The notes: generated by a model not told the origin, from the sequence alone. 64,000 nucleotides of DNA from Hyphomicrobiales bacterium (GCA_017305455.1 JAFKKO010000116.1:39106-103105), one strand, 5' to 3'; shown: positions 30,119 through 41,311, counted from the stretch's first letter. Program-made: numbers and translations.

Positions 30119-30187
30119 CGGCGATAAATCCGACCTGAACAAAACGTTTGCGCAGGCCTGTCGCCTGTCAGGCCCGCGATGGTGCGA

Positions 30188-30703
30188 TCAGCGCGGCGTG
30201 ACCACCACCGGTGTGCCGACCGAGACGCGCTCGTAGAGGTCGGTGATGTCCTGATTATACATCCGCACGCAGCCATAGGAGACATAGCCGCCGACCGAGT
30301 TCGGCACGTTGGTGCCGTGAATGGCGTATTCGCCGCCGGCCAGCGTCATCGCCGCCACGCCCATCGGATTGTGCGGCGATCCACCCTCGATCAGATCGGG
30401 AATCGAAGGCTTGTCGCGTTTGACTTCCGCGGGCGGTGCCCAGGCCGGATTGCGGTATTTGCCGCTGATCCGGGTGGCGCCGGCCCACTGCTTGCCGGGC
30501 TTGCCGACACCGACCGGATAACGCACGGCATGCTGGTCATCGAGAATCAGATAGAGCCGCCGTTCCTTGGTCTTCACCACGATGGTGCCGGGGGCGTAGC
30601 CGGCCGGAGAGGCGACGAGATCGGGTCTGGCCTGTGCCGGAGCGTTGAAGGTCGATCCCATCAGCAGCGCCGCGCCGAGCGCGGCCATCCATTTTCCCGA
30701 CAT
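30188..30703 (-). CDS. L,D-transpeptidase (YkuD domain), exported
   Basis: This 171-aa protein has a signal peptide (MSGKWMAALGAALLMGSTFN, cleaved after about residue 25) and a YkuD domain. The active site is IHGTNVPNSVGGYVSYGCVR, with His129 and nucleophile Cys145. Such enzymes make 3-3 peptidoglycan crosslinks or attach outer-membrane proteins to peptidoglycan; in Rhizobiales the latter use is known. The ATG at 30703 has GGAG upstream; a TTG at 30718 is in frame. It is a stand-alone gene. Confidence 0.92.
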   Translation of the reverse strand: MSGKWMAALGAALLMGSTFNAPAQARPDLVASPAGYAPGTIVVKTKERRLYLILDDQHAVRYPVGVGKPGKQWAGATRISGKYRNPAWAPPAEVKRDKPSIPDLIEGGSPHNPMGVAAMTLAGGEYAIHGTNVPNSVGGYVSYGCVRMYNQDITDLYERVSVGTPVVVTPR

Positions 30704-30851
30704 CCTGGTCTCCAGCAATTTTCTGTATCGCCGGCGCTTCTCGCATCAGGCGTGCGAAGCGGCGCGGCGGCGGCCCCTAGAAAGAAAATTACCGCGGCCA
30801 AGTAAAGGACCGGAAAACAACAGTCGGGACCAAACTGGCCCGCAAATGAAA

Positions 30852-30886
30852 GATGCGGCTAACAATCGTGTGATTGTCGCCGCATC
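30852..30886 (-). terminator. Probable acs terminator
   Basis: There is a long hairpin of arms GATGCGGC-(G)-ACAATC and GATTGT-(TA)-GCCGCATC around a short ACAC loop, followed on the leftward transcript by TTTCATTTG. A second GC hairpin (30903-30926) lies between it and the acs stop. Confidence 0.6.
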
Positions 30887-30940
30887 GGTGTTTTCGGGTG
30901 GCGGGGCTCGCTTGTCGCGAGACCCCGGGAATCGGGCCGC

Positions 30941-32896
<1,956 letters not shown>

Positions 32897-32959
32897 CTTT
32901 TTCCTCCACACAACCACCGCGCCGGGAAACTTTTCGGCGCCTTATATTTATTGGGCCGG

Positions 32960-32989
32960 ATTATGCGCTTGTGCGGGGGGCGCCGACAA
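32960..32989 (-). promoter_or_regulatory. Possible sigma-70 promoter of acs
   Basis: Minus strand TTGTCG and CATAAT are separated by 18 nt, with the -10 element ending about 64 bp before the acs ATG. The match is moderate, so this is tentative. Confidence 0.4.
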
Positions 32990-33058
32990 GGCGCATTCCT
33001 TAGGACTTTTGTCGGACCGATTTAAAAAACCGATTTCTGGATCGCGAACGGCTGCATG

Positions 33059-33754
33059 TCAGGCAGGGTTTGCCGTGGTCTCGCCGGGCGCCAGCATCCA
33101 GATCGAGGTCCGTTTGACTGCGGCATCCTCGATGTCGCGCAGCACCGGCACATCGTATTCCGCGATCCGGCGCAGTTTGTTCTGGGGCAAATAGCTGCGA
33201 CCCGGATCGCCGATCAAAATTGTCGCACCCGCGGCGAACTGGCGCCGTAGAAAGTCGAACGCGCGCGCGGCGGTGTCGCGCTCGTAGAAAATGTCGCCGG
33301 CAAGGACTACGTCCCAGCGCTGACTGGTCGGCACAGTGAGAAGATCCGTATCGATCAGCGACACGCTGACATTGTTCTGTTGGGCATTGAGTTCGGCCGC
33401 CGCCCGCGCGAAGGCGTCGATGTCGGCGACGGCGGCCTGCGCCGCGCCGGCCTTCAGCGCGGCGATGGCGACAAGGCCGGAGCCGCTGGCGAGATCGAGC
33501 ACGCTCTTGCCGCGCACCAGATGCGGATGATCGAGCAGATGGCGGCCGAGCGCCTGGCCGCCCGCCCAGGCGAAGGCCCAGAATGGCGGCGGCAGGCCGC
33601 TTTCGCCGATCTCCTGTTCGGTCTTATGCCAGAGCGGCACCGCCTCATCGGCAAGGTGCAGCACGATCTCCGGCACCAGCGGCACCGGATGCAGCCGCGT
33701 GTTGGCGCGGATGAAGGCGGCTTTGTCGGGAATGGAGGAGTATTCGGAGCTCAA
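33059..33754 (-). CDS. Class I SAM methyltransferase, ETFB lysine-methyltransferase-like
   Basis: This 231-aa cytoplasmic methyltransferase has motif I LDLASGSGLVAIAALKAGA and the post-motif Asp in AVADIDAFA. LHPVPLVPEIVLHLADEAVP, GLPPPFWAFAWAGGQALGRH, LAGDIFYERD and IGDPGRSYLP resemble the METTL20 family, whose mitochondrial and Agrobacterium members methylate lysines of the electron-transfer flavoprotein beta subunit. The start is a TTG at 33754 with GAGG upstream; no ATG precedes the conserved region. No etf gene is nearby, so the target is inferred. Confidence 0.78.
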   Translation of the reverse strand: MSSEYSSIPDKAAFIRANTRLHPVPLVPEIVLHLADEAVPLWHKTEQEIGESGLPPPFWAFAWAGGQALGRHLLDHPHLVRGKSVLDLASGSGLVAIAALKAGAAQAAVADIDAFARAAAELNAQQNNVSVSLIDTDLLTVPTSQRWDVVLAGDIFYERDTAARAFDFLRRQFAAGATILIGDPGRSYLPQNKLRRIAEYDVPVLRDIEDAAVKRTSIWMLAPGETTANPA

Positions 33755-33771
33755 TCGTCCAACCCTCGATG

Positions 33772-33905
33772 TCGTCCCGGCGCAGGCCGGGACCCATAAC
33801 TCCGGCTGTCAGAAGGCCTGCGAGATCGAAGTCCGTTTGTTTTATCGCGTATTTGCAAAATGAGGGAACGGCAGAGAGTCCGGGTCCCGGCCTGCGCCGG
33901 GACGA
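33772..33905. repeat. Inverted-repeat element, family B
   Basis: Two 24-bp arms at 33772-33795 and 33882-33905 are exact inverted copies starting TCGTCCCGGCGCAGGCCGGG. Each arm also folds into its own small hairpin (CCCGGC-GCAG-GCCGGG). The 86 bp between them hold no gene. It lies 3' of the EVE gene. Confidence 0.85.
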
Positions 33906-33920
33906 CGAGGGATTGAGGAC

Positions 33921-34334
33921 TCACACCCCGCCCATCTTGCAGACCAGCTTCCAATGCGCCGGCGTCACGCTCTGCACCGACAGGCGCGAATATTTCAGCA
34001 GTTCCATATCGGCGAGTTTGTCTTCCGTTTTCACCGTCGCCAGCGTCACCGGCGTCTTCAGCGGCTTCACCGCCTTGATATCGACGCAGACGAATTTGCC
34101 GGTGGTGTCGGTCGGATCGGGATAATGCTCGCGGATGATCTCGGCGATGCCGACGATCTCCTTGCCCTCGTTGGAGTGGTAGTAGAAGGCGAGATCGCCC
34201 TTCTTCATTTTCATCATGTTGAGCTTGGCGGTGTGGTTGCGCACCCCGGTCCAGGCCTCGCCCTTCGCGCCCCTGGCGACCTGCTGTTCCCACGACCACA
34301 CCGAGGGCTCTGATTTCACCAGCCAGTATTGCAT
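33921..34334 (-). CDS. EVE-domain protein
   Basis: This 137-aa protein is a single PUA-like EVE domain: YWLVKSEPSVWSWEQQ, WTGVRNHTAKLNMMKMKKGD, LAFYYHSNEGKEIVGIAEI and a C-terminal LSVQSVTPAHWKLVCKMGG. EVE domains bind modified bases in DNA or RNA and occur alone in many alphaproteobacteria (homologous to eukaryotic THYN1). It ends the leftward run tsaD-gpsA-EVE, 8 bp after gpsA, so it is probably co-transcribed with the t6A gene tsaD. The bound base is unknown. Confidence 0.92.
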   Translation of the reverse strand: MQYWLVKSEPSVWSWEQQVARGAKGEAWTGVRNHTAKLNMMKMKKGDLAFYYHSNEGKEIVGIAEIIREHYPDPTDTTGKFVCVDIKAVKPLKTPVTLATVKTEDKLADMELLKYSRLSVQSVTPAHWKLVCKMGGV

Positions 34335-34342
34335 GATCAGTC

Positions 34343-35320
34343 TTATCCTTCCGCCTTGAACGGCCGCGTCAGCAGCGTCTCGATCGCCTCGTTGACGGTC
34401 AGCGCGCCGCCGAGCACCGCAGCCACCGCCCGCGCCACCGGCATGTCGATATTTTTCTGCTCGGCCATCTCCACCAGCACCGGCGCGGTGAACTCGCCCT
34501 CGCTGAGAATTTCGCGCGAGGGTTTGTCGCCGCGCCCCAGCGCGAGGCCGTAGGAGAAATTGCGCGACTGCGCGCTGGAGCAGGTCAGGATCAGGTCGCC
34601 GAGACCCGACAGTCCGGCGATGGTTTCGCTGCGCGCGCCGCAGGCGAGGCCGAAGCGCATCAGTTCGGCGAAGCCGCGCGTCGTCAGCGCCGCCAGCGCG
34701 GACGCGCCAAGTTCCTTGCCGACCACGATGCCGGCGGCGATCGCCAGCACGTTCTTGGCCGCGCCGCCGATCTCGACGCCGCGCACATCGGTCGAGTGAT
34801 AGGGGCGGAAGGTCGCCGAACCCAGCGCATGCACCAGCGCGGTCGCGAGCGCGGCGTCATGCGCCGCGAGCGTGACGGCTGTGGGCAGGCCGCGCGCGAC
34901 ATCGCTGGCGAAGCTTGGCCCCGACAGGATCGCGGGCCGGGCGTTCGGCATCACCTCGCCGACGATCTCGGTCATGAATCGGTGCGTGCCGCGTTCGATG
35001 CCCTTGGCGCACACCACCACCGGCGTGTCCTTCGCCAGATGCGGCGCCAGCGCCAGCGCCGCGCCGCGCAGGCTCTGCGCGGGTGTCACCAGCAGAACGA
35101 CATCGGCTTCGGCGCTGGCGGCAAGATCTGCGGTGACCGCGATGGATGGTTCAACACGCAAGCCGGCAAGGCGCGGCGCTTCGCGTGTCGCCGCGATGGT
35201 TTCGGCGATGCGCGGATCGCGGGCGTAAAGCGTCACCTTGCGCCCGGCGCGCGCCGCCGCATTGGCGAGGGCCGTGCCCCATGCGCCCGCACCGATCACC
35301 GTGATGTTGTGCAACGCCAT
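34343..35320 (-). CDS. gpsA: Glycerol-3-phosphate dehydrogenase [NAD(P)+]
   Basis: GpsA reduces dihydroxyacetone phosphate to sn-glycerol-3-phosphate for phospholipid synthesis. The 325-aa protein has the nucleotide motif [53 protein letters not shown], the catalytic-Lys region [16 protein letters not shown] and [17 protein letters not shown]. Length and motifs are complete. It lies between tsaD (12 bp upstream) and the EVE gene. Confidence 0.96.
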   Translation of the reverse strand: MALHNITVIGAGAWGTALANAAARAGRKVTLYARDPRIAETIAATREAPRLAGLRVEPSIAVTADLAASAEADVVLLVTPAQSLRGAALALAPHLAKDTPVVVCAKGIERGTHRFMTEIVGEVMPNARPAILSGPSFASDVARGLPTAVTLAAHDAALATALVHALGSATFRPYHSTDVRGVEIGGAAKNVLAIAAGIVVGKELGASALAALTTRGFAELMRFGLACGARSETIAGLSGLGDLILTCSSAQSRNFSYGLALGRGDKPSREILSEGEFTAPVLVEMAEQKNIDMPVARAVAAVLGGALTVNEAIETLLTRPFKAEG

Positions 35321-35332
35321 TATTTTTCCCTG

Positions 35333-36424
35333 CTAGTGCCGCGCGCGGGTATTGAGGAGTTCGGCCGGTGTCGCCGCGTCCTGATCGAGCTTCCAGCGTG
35401 CGCGGGGCGGCGCGTCCATCTGATCGACCAGGCCGAGCGCGAGGCGCTCGGCGCCGGCCCATGCGATCATCGCGCCATTGTCGGTGCACAGTTGCGGCGG
35501 CGGCACGATCAATGTGGTCTGCGCCTTGGTTGCGACATCCTGCAGCGCGTTGCGGATCGCAAGATTGGCGGCGACGCCGCCGGCAGCGACCAGCGCGTGT
35601 GGCGCGCCGAACTGCTCGCGAAACAGTTTCAATCCGACCGCGATCCGGTCGGCGACCGATTCCAGCACCGCGGCCTGAAAACTCGCACACAGATCGTCGA
35701 GATCCTGCGGCTCCAGCGGCATCAGCCGCTGCGCCTCGTTGCGCACCGCGGTCTTCAATCCCGACAGCGAGAAATTCGCGTCGGGTCGGCCGAGCATCGG
35801 GCGCGGAAAAGTGAAACGGGTCGGATCGCCGTTCTGCGCGGCGCGCTCCACCTGTGGTCCGCCGGGATAGGGCAGGCCGAGCATCTTCGCCACCTTGTCG
35901 AAGGCTTCGCCCACCGCGTCATCGACGGTGGTGCCGAGACGGACATAGTCGCCGACGCCGAGCACGGCGACGATCTGGGTGTGGCCGCCGGAGGCGAGGA
36001 ACAGGCAATAGGGGAACGCCAGCGCCGCGGTGAGTCGCGGCGTCAAGGCGTGAGCCTCGAGATGATTGACCGCGATCAACGGCGTCGCATGCACCATCGC
36101 GATCGCCTTGGCGGTGGTCAGTCCGACGATGACACCGCCGATCAGGCCGGGACCAGCGGCGGCCGCGACGCCGGAGAGTTGCGAGAAATCGACGCCGGCT
36201 TCTTTCATTGCGGCCGCGATAATGCCGTCCAGCATGTCGACATGGGCGCGCGCGGCGATCTCCGGCACCACGCCGCCGAACGGCGCGTGCTCGTCGATCT
36301 GCGAGCGCACGATGTTGGACAGAATCCGGCCGCTGCCATCGGCCAGGCGCTCGACCACGGCGGCGGCGGTCTCGTCGCAGGTGGTCTCGATGCCCAGCAC
36401 CAGAGTGGAAGTGTCTTGCGCCAA
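35333..36424 (-). CDS. tsaD: tRNA N6-threonylcarbamoyladenosine synthase subunit TsaD
   Basis: TsaD transfers threonylcarbamoyl to A37 of ANN-decoding tRNAs, with TsaB and TsaE. The 363-aa ASKHA protein has [16 protein letters not shown], the metal-binding histidines in [13 protein letters not shown] (His121, His125), [30 protein letters not shown] and [15 protein letters not shown]. The start is a TTG at 36424; I see no in-frame ATG just upstream. It is followed by gpsA after 12 bp and is divergent from hemD. Confidence 0.96.
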   Translation of the reverse strand: MAQDTSTLVLGIETTCDETAAAVVERLADGSGRILSNIVRSQIDEHAPFGGVVPEIAARAHVDMLDGIIAAAMKEAGVDFSQLSGVAAAAGPGLIGGVIVGLTTAKAIAMVHATPLIAVNHLEAHALTPRLTAALAFPYCLFLASGGHTQIVAVLGVGDYVRLGTTVDDAVGEAFDKVAKMLGLPYPGGPQVERAAQNGDPTRFTFPRPMLGRPDANFSLSGLKTAVRNEAQRLMPLEPQDLDDLCASFQAAVLESVADRIAVGLKLFREQFGAPHALVAAGGVAANLAIRNALQDVATKAQTTLIVPPPQLCTDNGAMIAWAGAERLALGLVDQMDAPPRARWKLDQDAATPAELLNTRARH

Positions 36425-36586
36425 ATCGATGCTCTGTTGTTCTGTTTACAGCGTCTGCGATGGCGTAGCATGAGCACGCGCGGGGCAAAAGTGGGTTCCG
36501 AAATCGCGCGGACCGGACCATTCCGTCTCGCATGCCGCGCCGTTCTGTGCCACAACCGCGCCGATGTTGCGGCCGGAGGGAAGTCA

Positions 36587-37315
36587 ATGGCAGTTTTCGT
36601 GACGCGGCCCGGTCCGGACGGTGCCAGAACGGCGGCGGCACTGCGCGCCAAGGGTTACCGGACGCTGGTGTCGCCGGCGCTGTGCTTCGAGCCGCAGCCT
36701 TATCATGATGACGAGACGGACTACGACGCGGTGATCGTCACCAGCGCCAATGCGCTGCGTGCGCTCGCCGACGAGCCGGCGCTGGCGCGATTGCGCAAGC
36801 TGAAACTATTCGCGGTCGGCGGCGCCTCGGCCGAAGCTGCGCGGCAGCACGGCTTTACCAAGATTGCCAGCGCCGAAGGTGACGGTGCCTCGCTGCGCGA
36901 TCTCATCGTCAGGACGATGAAAAAAAAAGGCACGCTGTGCTATCTCGCCGGCGCCGATCTGTCCCGTGACCTCGTTGGCGAACTGCGCGAGCGCGGCTTC
37001 ACCGTGGTCAAGCATGTGACCTATCGCATGACGCCGGTGGACCGGCTGCCGGACGAGGCCATCGCCAGCATCAATGCGCAGGAAGTCGAGGCGGTGCTGC
37101 ATTACTCCCGGCGCAGTGCGCGGGCCTTCCTCGGCGCGGCGCAATCTTCGGGCGTCGAGATTCTGGCGCTGGCATTGCCGCATTGCTGCATCTCCCCGGC
37201 GGTCGGCGCGACGCTGCACGAGGCGGGCGCGAGCCGCGTGGTGGTGGCGCAGACGCCGGATGAAGATGCTATGTTCGATGCGCTGGACCGGACGTTGAAA
37301 CCATCGTCGCGGTGA
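36587..37315 (+). CDS. hemD: Uroporphyrinogen-III synthase
   Basis: HemD closes hydroxymethylbilane with inversion of ring D to give uroporphyrinogen III. The 242-aa protein starts MAVFVTRPGPDGARTAAALR with GGAGGGAA just upstream. Family features are VIVTSANALRAL, LFAVGGASAEAARQHGF, LCYLAGADLSRDLVGELRERGF, VTYRMTPVDRLP, AVLHYSRRSARAF and a C-terminal VVVAQTPDEDAMFDAL. HemD sequences are poorly conserved, but these blocks are diagnostic. The usual neighbour hemC is absent; only 162 bp separate hemD from the divergent tsaD. Confidence 0.9.
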   Translation: MAVFVTRPGPDGARTAAALRAKGYRTLVSPALCFEPQPYHDDETDYDAVIVTSANALRALADEPALARLRKLKLFAVGGASAEAARQHGFTKIASAEGDGASLRDLIVRTMKKKGTLCYLAGADLSRDLVGELRERGFTVVKHVTYRMTPVDRLPDEAIASINAQEVEAVLHYSRRSARAFLGAAQSSGVEILALALPHCCISPAVGATLHEAGASRVVVAQTPDEDAMFDALDRTLKPSSR

Positions 37316-37383
37316 AGCAGGCCGAGAGAATCTGCTAAGTGTTGATCCGGCGCAGATCGGAACAGGTCGGCAGGAGTATAGTT

Positions 37384-38637
37384 ATGGACGATGACAAACC
37401 CGGTGACAGCAACAACGATATGCCGCCGGGCTCGTCGTCTGGCCGCCGCAAGCGGCTTGGGCCGACCATCGATCTTGAGGCCACCGACATTTCCGAAACA
37501 ACTATTGCAGAAGCGACCGAACCCGCCGCCGCGCCGGAGGACACCACTGCGCCGCCGCCCGAGAGCGGGACGTTGCCGGATGCCGAACAGCCGCGCTCGG
37601 GCTCGCGCGCCGCATCGCTGCTGCTGTCGGCATTGACCGGCGCGGCGACCGCGGCGCTGCTGGTGGGGGGCGCGTATGTTGGCGGCTGGCTCGACGGGCC
37701 GGAGCGCACGGTGCAGGTTCCGGTGCCGGACACCGGCGCGACGCAGGCTTTGGCTTCGCGCCTCGATCGTCTTGAATCCAACACGGCGAATGCGGCCAAG
37801 GCCCCCGCTGCCGCCACGTCAGATCCGGCATTGACTGCACGCCTGGCCGCGCTGGAATCCACGCTCGGCAAGCTGCGCGGCGATCTCGATAAAACCCGCG
37901 CGCAAAATGAAGAGACGCGCACACGGCTCGAAGCCTTCGCCGCCGCGCCGCGCGAGATTGTGGCGGCACCGGCTCCCGCGCCGGATTTGTCGGGCATCGA
38001 GCAGCGCCTCGCACAACTCGATCGCGCCACCGCCGCGTTGAAGGCGGAAATCCCCTCGCGGGCTGCGTCGCAGGCCGGCGAGAAGGCGTGGTCGCGTGTC
38101 GCCGCCGCGACCTGGCTCGATCAGGCCGCGCGTCAGGGCGTGCCGTTCGCCGAGGCGCTGACCGCGGCGAAGTCGCTCGCTGACGATCCGGCGACACTGG
38201 CTCCGCTCGAGCCGTTTGCTGCGCAGGGCGTGCCGACGGCGAAGATGCTCAGTCGTGATCTGCTGGCGTTGCTGCCTGCGCTTGCGCCCAAGATCGATGC
38301 AAAGACGAAGGACGCGCCCGCGCCGGCCGCGACCGCCGGCAACATTCTCGACCGTTTGCAGCACAGCGCGGCGAGTCTCGTCCGCGTCCACCGTGTTGAC
38401 GATGCCGCGTCCGAGCGCGCCGCGCTGCTCGCGCGAGTCTCCGCGCTGGCGCAGCGCGACGATATCGTCGAGGCGCGGCGTGTGCTGATGACATTGCCGG
38501 AAGGCGAACGAGCCGGCCTGCGTGACTGGTTCGCGAAAATGGATGCGCGCGATGCGGCGCTCGCCGCCGCGCATGGTTTCGCGCAGGCGGCCATGGCATC
38601 GCTCGCGCAGACGACATCCCCGCGATCCTCGCAATAG
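37384..38637 (+). CDS. Mitofilin/Mic60-like inner-membrane protein (COG4223)
   Basis: This 417-aa protein has a disordered acidic, Pro-rich N-terminus (about 1-75), one membrane helix at about 80-102 (AASLLLSALTGAATAALLVG), and a long predicted coiled-coil periplasmic part (LAARLAALESTLGKLRGDLDKT, ARLDRLE repeats) ending in a helical region like the mitofilin C-terminal domain. Alphaproteobacterial Mic60 relatives shape intracytoplasmic membranes and bind the BAM protein. The ATG at 37384 follows AGGAG. The position between hemD and hemY is conserved in alphaproteobacteria. Confidence 0.83.
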   Translation: MDDDKPGDSNNDMPPGSSSGRRKRLGPTIDLEATDISETTIAEATEPAAAPEDTTAPPPESGTLPDAEQPRSGSRAASLLLSALTGAATAALLVGGAYVGGWLDGPERTVQVPVPDTGATQALASRLDRLESNTANAAKAPAAATSDPALTARLAALESTLGKLRGDLDKTRAQNEETRTRLEAFAAAPREIVAAPAPAPDLSGIEQRLAQLDRATAALKAEIPSRAASQAGEKAWSRVAAATWLDQAARQGVPFAEALTAAKSLADDPATLAPLEPFAAQGVPTAKMLSRDLLALLPALAPKIDAKTKDAPAPAATAGNILDRLQHSAASLVRVHRVDDAASERAALLARVSALAQRDDIVEARRVLMTLPEGERAGLRDWFAKMDARDAALAAAHGFAQAAMASLAQTTSPRSSQ

Positions 38638-38660
38638 CCATCAGAACGACAGGTCGGATC

Positions 38661-40421
38661 ATGCTTCGGATCGTATTCTTTCTGGCCTTGATCGCGGCGG
38701 TGGCGCTCGGCGCCACCTGGATCGCGGAGCAGGGCGGAGGCATCGCGCTGTCATGGGGCGTGTGGCGGGTCGAGACCTCGCTGCCGGTTTTCATTCTGGT
38801 GTTCGTGATCGCGCTGGCCGTGGCGATGCTGGCGTGGACGATCCTGCGCGGGATCTGGCGCACGCCGGCGCGGCTTTCGCAGTTTCGGCAGCGTCGCCGC
38901 GAGGGGCGCGGGCGCGACGCCATCACCAGCGGCCTGATCGCGGTCGGCACCGGTGATTATTTCGCCGCGCGCCGTCATGCCGGCGTGGCGCGGCGATTGG
39001 CGCATCACGATCCGCTGACGCTGCTGCTGAATGCGCAGACTGCGCAGCTCGACGGCGATCGCCAGGGTGCGCAGCGGGCCTTCCGCGCGATGGCGGAACG
39101 CGACGATACGCGGCTGCTCGGCCTGCGCGGCCTGTTCATCGAGGCGCAGCGCAACGACGATCCCTATACCGCCGTCGCGATGGCGGAAGAGGCGCTGAAG
39201 ATCGCGCCGGCGTCGCCCTGGGCGTCGCAGGCGGTGCTTGGATTCCGCTGCGCCAAAGGCGATTGGGACGGCGCGCTCGCGATTCTGGAGAACAATTTCG
39301 CCGCCGGTCTGATCGATCCCGAACCCTATCGCCGCCAGCGCGGCGTGCTGCTGACGGCGCGCGCGCTGGAGACCGAGCAGAGCGACCGCGAATTGTCGCG
39401 CACCAGCGTGATGGAAGCGGTCAAGCTCGCGCCGACGCTGGAGCCGGCGGCGGCGCTGGCCGCGCGGTTTCTCAGCGAGGACAATCAGATCCGGCGCGCG
39501 ATGCGCATCATCGAGGCGGCGTGGGTGGCGCAGCCGCATCCCGATCTTGCCGATGCCTATGCCCATGTCCGGCTTGGCGATGCGGCGCGCGAGCGGCTGG
39601 CGCGGATCGAGACGCTGGCGAAGAAGGCGCCGGATCATCTCGAAAGCGGTCTGGCGCTGGCGCGGGCCGCGATCGATGCCAGCGAGTTTTCCCGTGCGCG
39701 CGAGGCGCTGGCGCCGTTCGTCGCCGCGCCGACCCAGCGTGTCGCGCTGTTGATGGCCGAACTCGAACGCGCCGAACATGGCGATGACGGCCGGGCGAGG
39801 AGCTGGATGCTGCGCGCGGTGCGTGCCGCGCACGATCCGGCATGGACCGCGGACGGCTATGTGTCGGATCGCTGGCGGCCGGTCTCGCCGGTCACCGGGC
39901 GTCTTGATGCCTTCCAGTGGGTGACACCGGTCGCGGCACTGCCGTCGGACACCCACCGGTCCATCGAGAACGCGATCGACGACATGGCCGCGGACGAAGC
40001 GTTGCCGCCTCCCCCCGCAGCGCTGCCCGAGCCTGAACCGGCCGCTGTCGCCGTCGCACCGGAGGTGGTTACGTCGCCGCCGATCGAACTTGCGAGCGAA
40101 CCTGTGCCCGCCGCGCAGGATGATGAGGTCAGGCCGGACGTCGAGGAGCCGGAGGATACGCCATCCCAGGTATCGGCCGCGCCGGCAGCCCCTGCGCCAA
40201 AGCCATCGGCCGTCAGCGAGACCGTGCCGCCGCCGATCTTCCGGTCCCGTCCGGCGAACGAGCAGGCCGCGGCCGCGCCGCCGGTGATCCCGCTGGTGCG
40301 CGCGCCGGACGATCCGGGTGTGGCGGATGTCGCCGCCGAGAACGGATTCGACGATCCGGACCGCCGGCAGGCCGGCCAGCCCGGCGGCTGGCGCGGCTTT
40401 CTCGCCCGGCTGGTGGGGTAA
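38661..40421 (+). CDS. hemY: HemY-like TPR membrane protein
   Basis: This 586-aa protein begins with two membrane helices (about 1-20 and 42-64) with RVETSLPVFILVFVIALAV between them, the HemY_N domain. TPR-like repeats follow (for example FAARRHAGVARRLAHHDPLT and TAVAMAEEALKIAPASPWA), then a Pro/Ala/Glu-rich C-terminal tail from about residue 445. HemY in proteobacteria is tied to protoporphyrin and heme steps but its biochemistry is not settled; this family is unrelated to the Bacillus protoporphyrinogen oxidase of the same name. It lies 23 bp after the mitofilin-like gene. Confidence 0.87.
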   Translation: MLRIVFFLALIAAVALGATWIAEQGGGIALSWGVWRVETSLPVFILVFVIALAVAMLAWTILRGIWRTPARLSQFRQRRREGRGRDAITSGLIAVGTGDYFAARRHAGVARRLAHHDPLTLLLNAQTAQLDGDRQGAQRAFRAMAERDDTRLLGLRGLFIEAQRNDDPYTAVAMAEEALKIAPASPWASQAVLGFRCAKGDWDGALAILENNFAAGLIDPEPYRRQRGVLLTARALETEQSDRELSRTSVMEAVKLAPTLEPAAALAARFLSEDNQIRRAMRIIEAAWVAQPHPDLADAYAHVRLGDAARERLARIETLAKKAPDHLESGLALARAAIDASEFSRAREALAPFVAAPTQRVALLMAELERAEHGDDGRARSWMLRAVRAAHDPAWTADGYVSDRWRPVSPVTGRLDAFQWVTPVAALPSDTHRSIENAIDDMAADEALPPPPAALPEPEPAAVAVAPEVVTSPPIELASEPVPAAQDDEVRPDVEEPEDTPSQVSAAPAAPAPKPSAVSETVPPPIFRSRPANEQAAAAPPVIPLVRAPDDPGVADVAAENGFDDPDRRQAGQPGGWRGFLARLVG

Positions 40422-40517
40422 GGGTCGCCGGTCCGGCTGCGGCAACCTTGCCAAGCCGGGCCATCGCCGGTATCACGGGCGCAGAACAGAATGGGGCGTC
40501 AGAGCTTCATCGCGGCC

Positions 40518-40593
40518 GCCGCAATAGCTCAGTTGGTAGAGCACGTCATTCGTAATGACGGGGTCACAGGTTCGAGTCCTGTTTGCGGCACCA
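40518..40593 (+). tRNA. tRNA-Thr(CGT)
   Basis: Acceptor GCCGCAA pairs with TTGCGGC; D-arm AGCTCAGTTGGTAGAGC; anticodon loop TTCGTAA (anticodon CGT) on a CGTCA/TGACG stem; T-arm with GGTTCGAGTCC; CCA encoded at 40591-40593. Confidence 0.97.
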
Positions 40594-40771
40594 CCATCTT
40601 CCATCATCGACGACCGGGTACTTAACGCAGGGGCTTGACGGCTGCGGCCGACATCTCCCTGATCGCGGAACCGGGCTGCATTGCCGGAATTTCATTCTCC
40701 GCAGATGGAGCGGACAGGGGGATGGACTATTTCCATCATAGGCTTGTTCAGGATTTTGAGTGCGATCATTC

Positions 40772-41248
40772 ATGCTCGAAAAATTGCGGACCTTCATTTC
40801 CGACATGGTGGCTCCCGGCGCGCAGCCGCGACGAGCATTCGATGACAATGACTATCGGCTGGCGGCCGCGGCGCTCCTGATCCACTTGATCTCGCTCGAC
40901 GGCGAGCCCTCGACGCTGGAAAAGCGCAAGCTGCATACCCTGCTCGAATACCGCTTCGACCTCGATCCCGGCACCGCCGCCGCTCTGATCCGGGATGCGA
41001 TGCTGGTCGAAGGCGAGGCGGTCGATCTCTATCATTTCACCAGCGTGATCATGCGCTCGGTCAATGAGGAAGGCCGGCTACGGATCGTCGAAATGATGTG
41101 GGAGCTGGTGTATGTTGACGGCAATGTCACGGAGTTCGAGGACAATGTGGTCTGGCGCGCGGCCGATCTGCTCGGAATCTCGCAGCGCGACCGCATCAAT
41201 CTCAAGCGGCGCATCTCCGGCGGCCTCAACCCCAGCCCGACGCTCTGA
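40772..41248 (+). CDS. TerB-family protein
   Basis: This 158-aa all-helical protein is a single TerB domain: AAAALLIHLISLDGEPSTLE, ALIRDAMLVEGEAVDLYHF and ELVYVDGNVTEFEDNVVWRA, with Asp/Glu placed as in TerB metal sites. Tellurite-resistance TerB proteins are known; stand-alone homologues in alphaproteobacteria have no defined role. The ATG at 40772 is taken; a GTG at 40760 is in frame. About 180 bp separate it from the upstream tRNA-Thr, with nothing seen there. No other ter gene is present. Confidence 0.85.
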   Translation: MLEKLRTFISDMVAPGAQPRRAFDDNDYRLAAAALLIHLISLDGEPSTLEKRKLHTLLEYRFDLDPGTAAALIRDAMLVEGEAVDLYHFTSVIMRSVNEEGRLRIVEMMWELVYVDGNVTEFEDNVVWRAADLLGISQRDRINLKRRISGGLNPSPTL

Positions 41249-41311
41249 GCGCGCAAGCCCGGCCCGCGATCATGCCGCGCGTGCGGCGCCGGCCATTCCG
41301 GAAACATTAAG

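Noticed and set aside
34796-36586. In-frame extension of hemD back over gpsA and tsaD
   Set aside because: Antisense to conserved genes; HemD starts at the ATG at 36587, which has a good ribosome site.
40564-40848. Leftward ORF overlapping tRNA-Thr
   Set aside because: Overlaps a tRNA and the start of the TerB gene, with no plausible start signal or homology.
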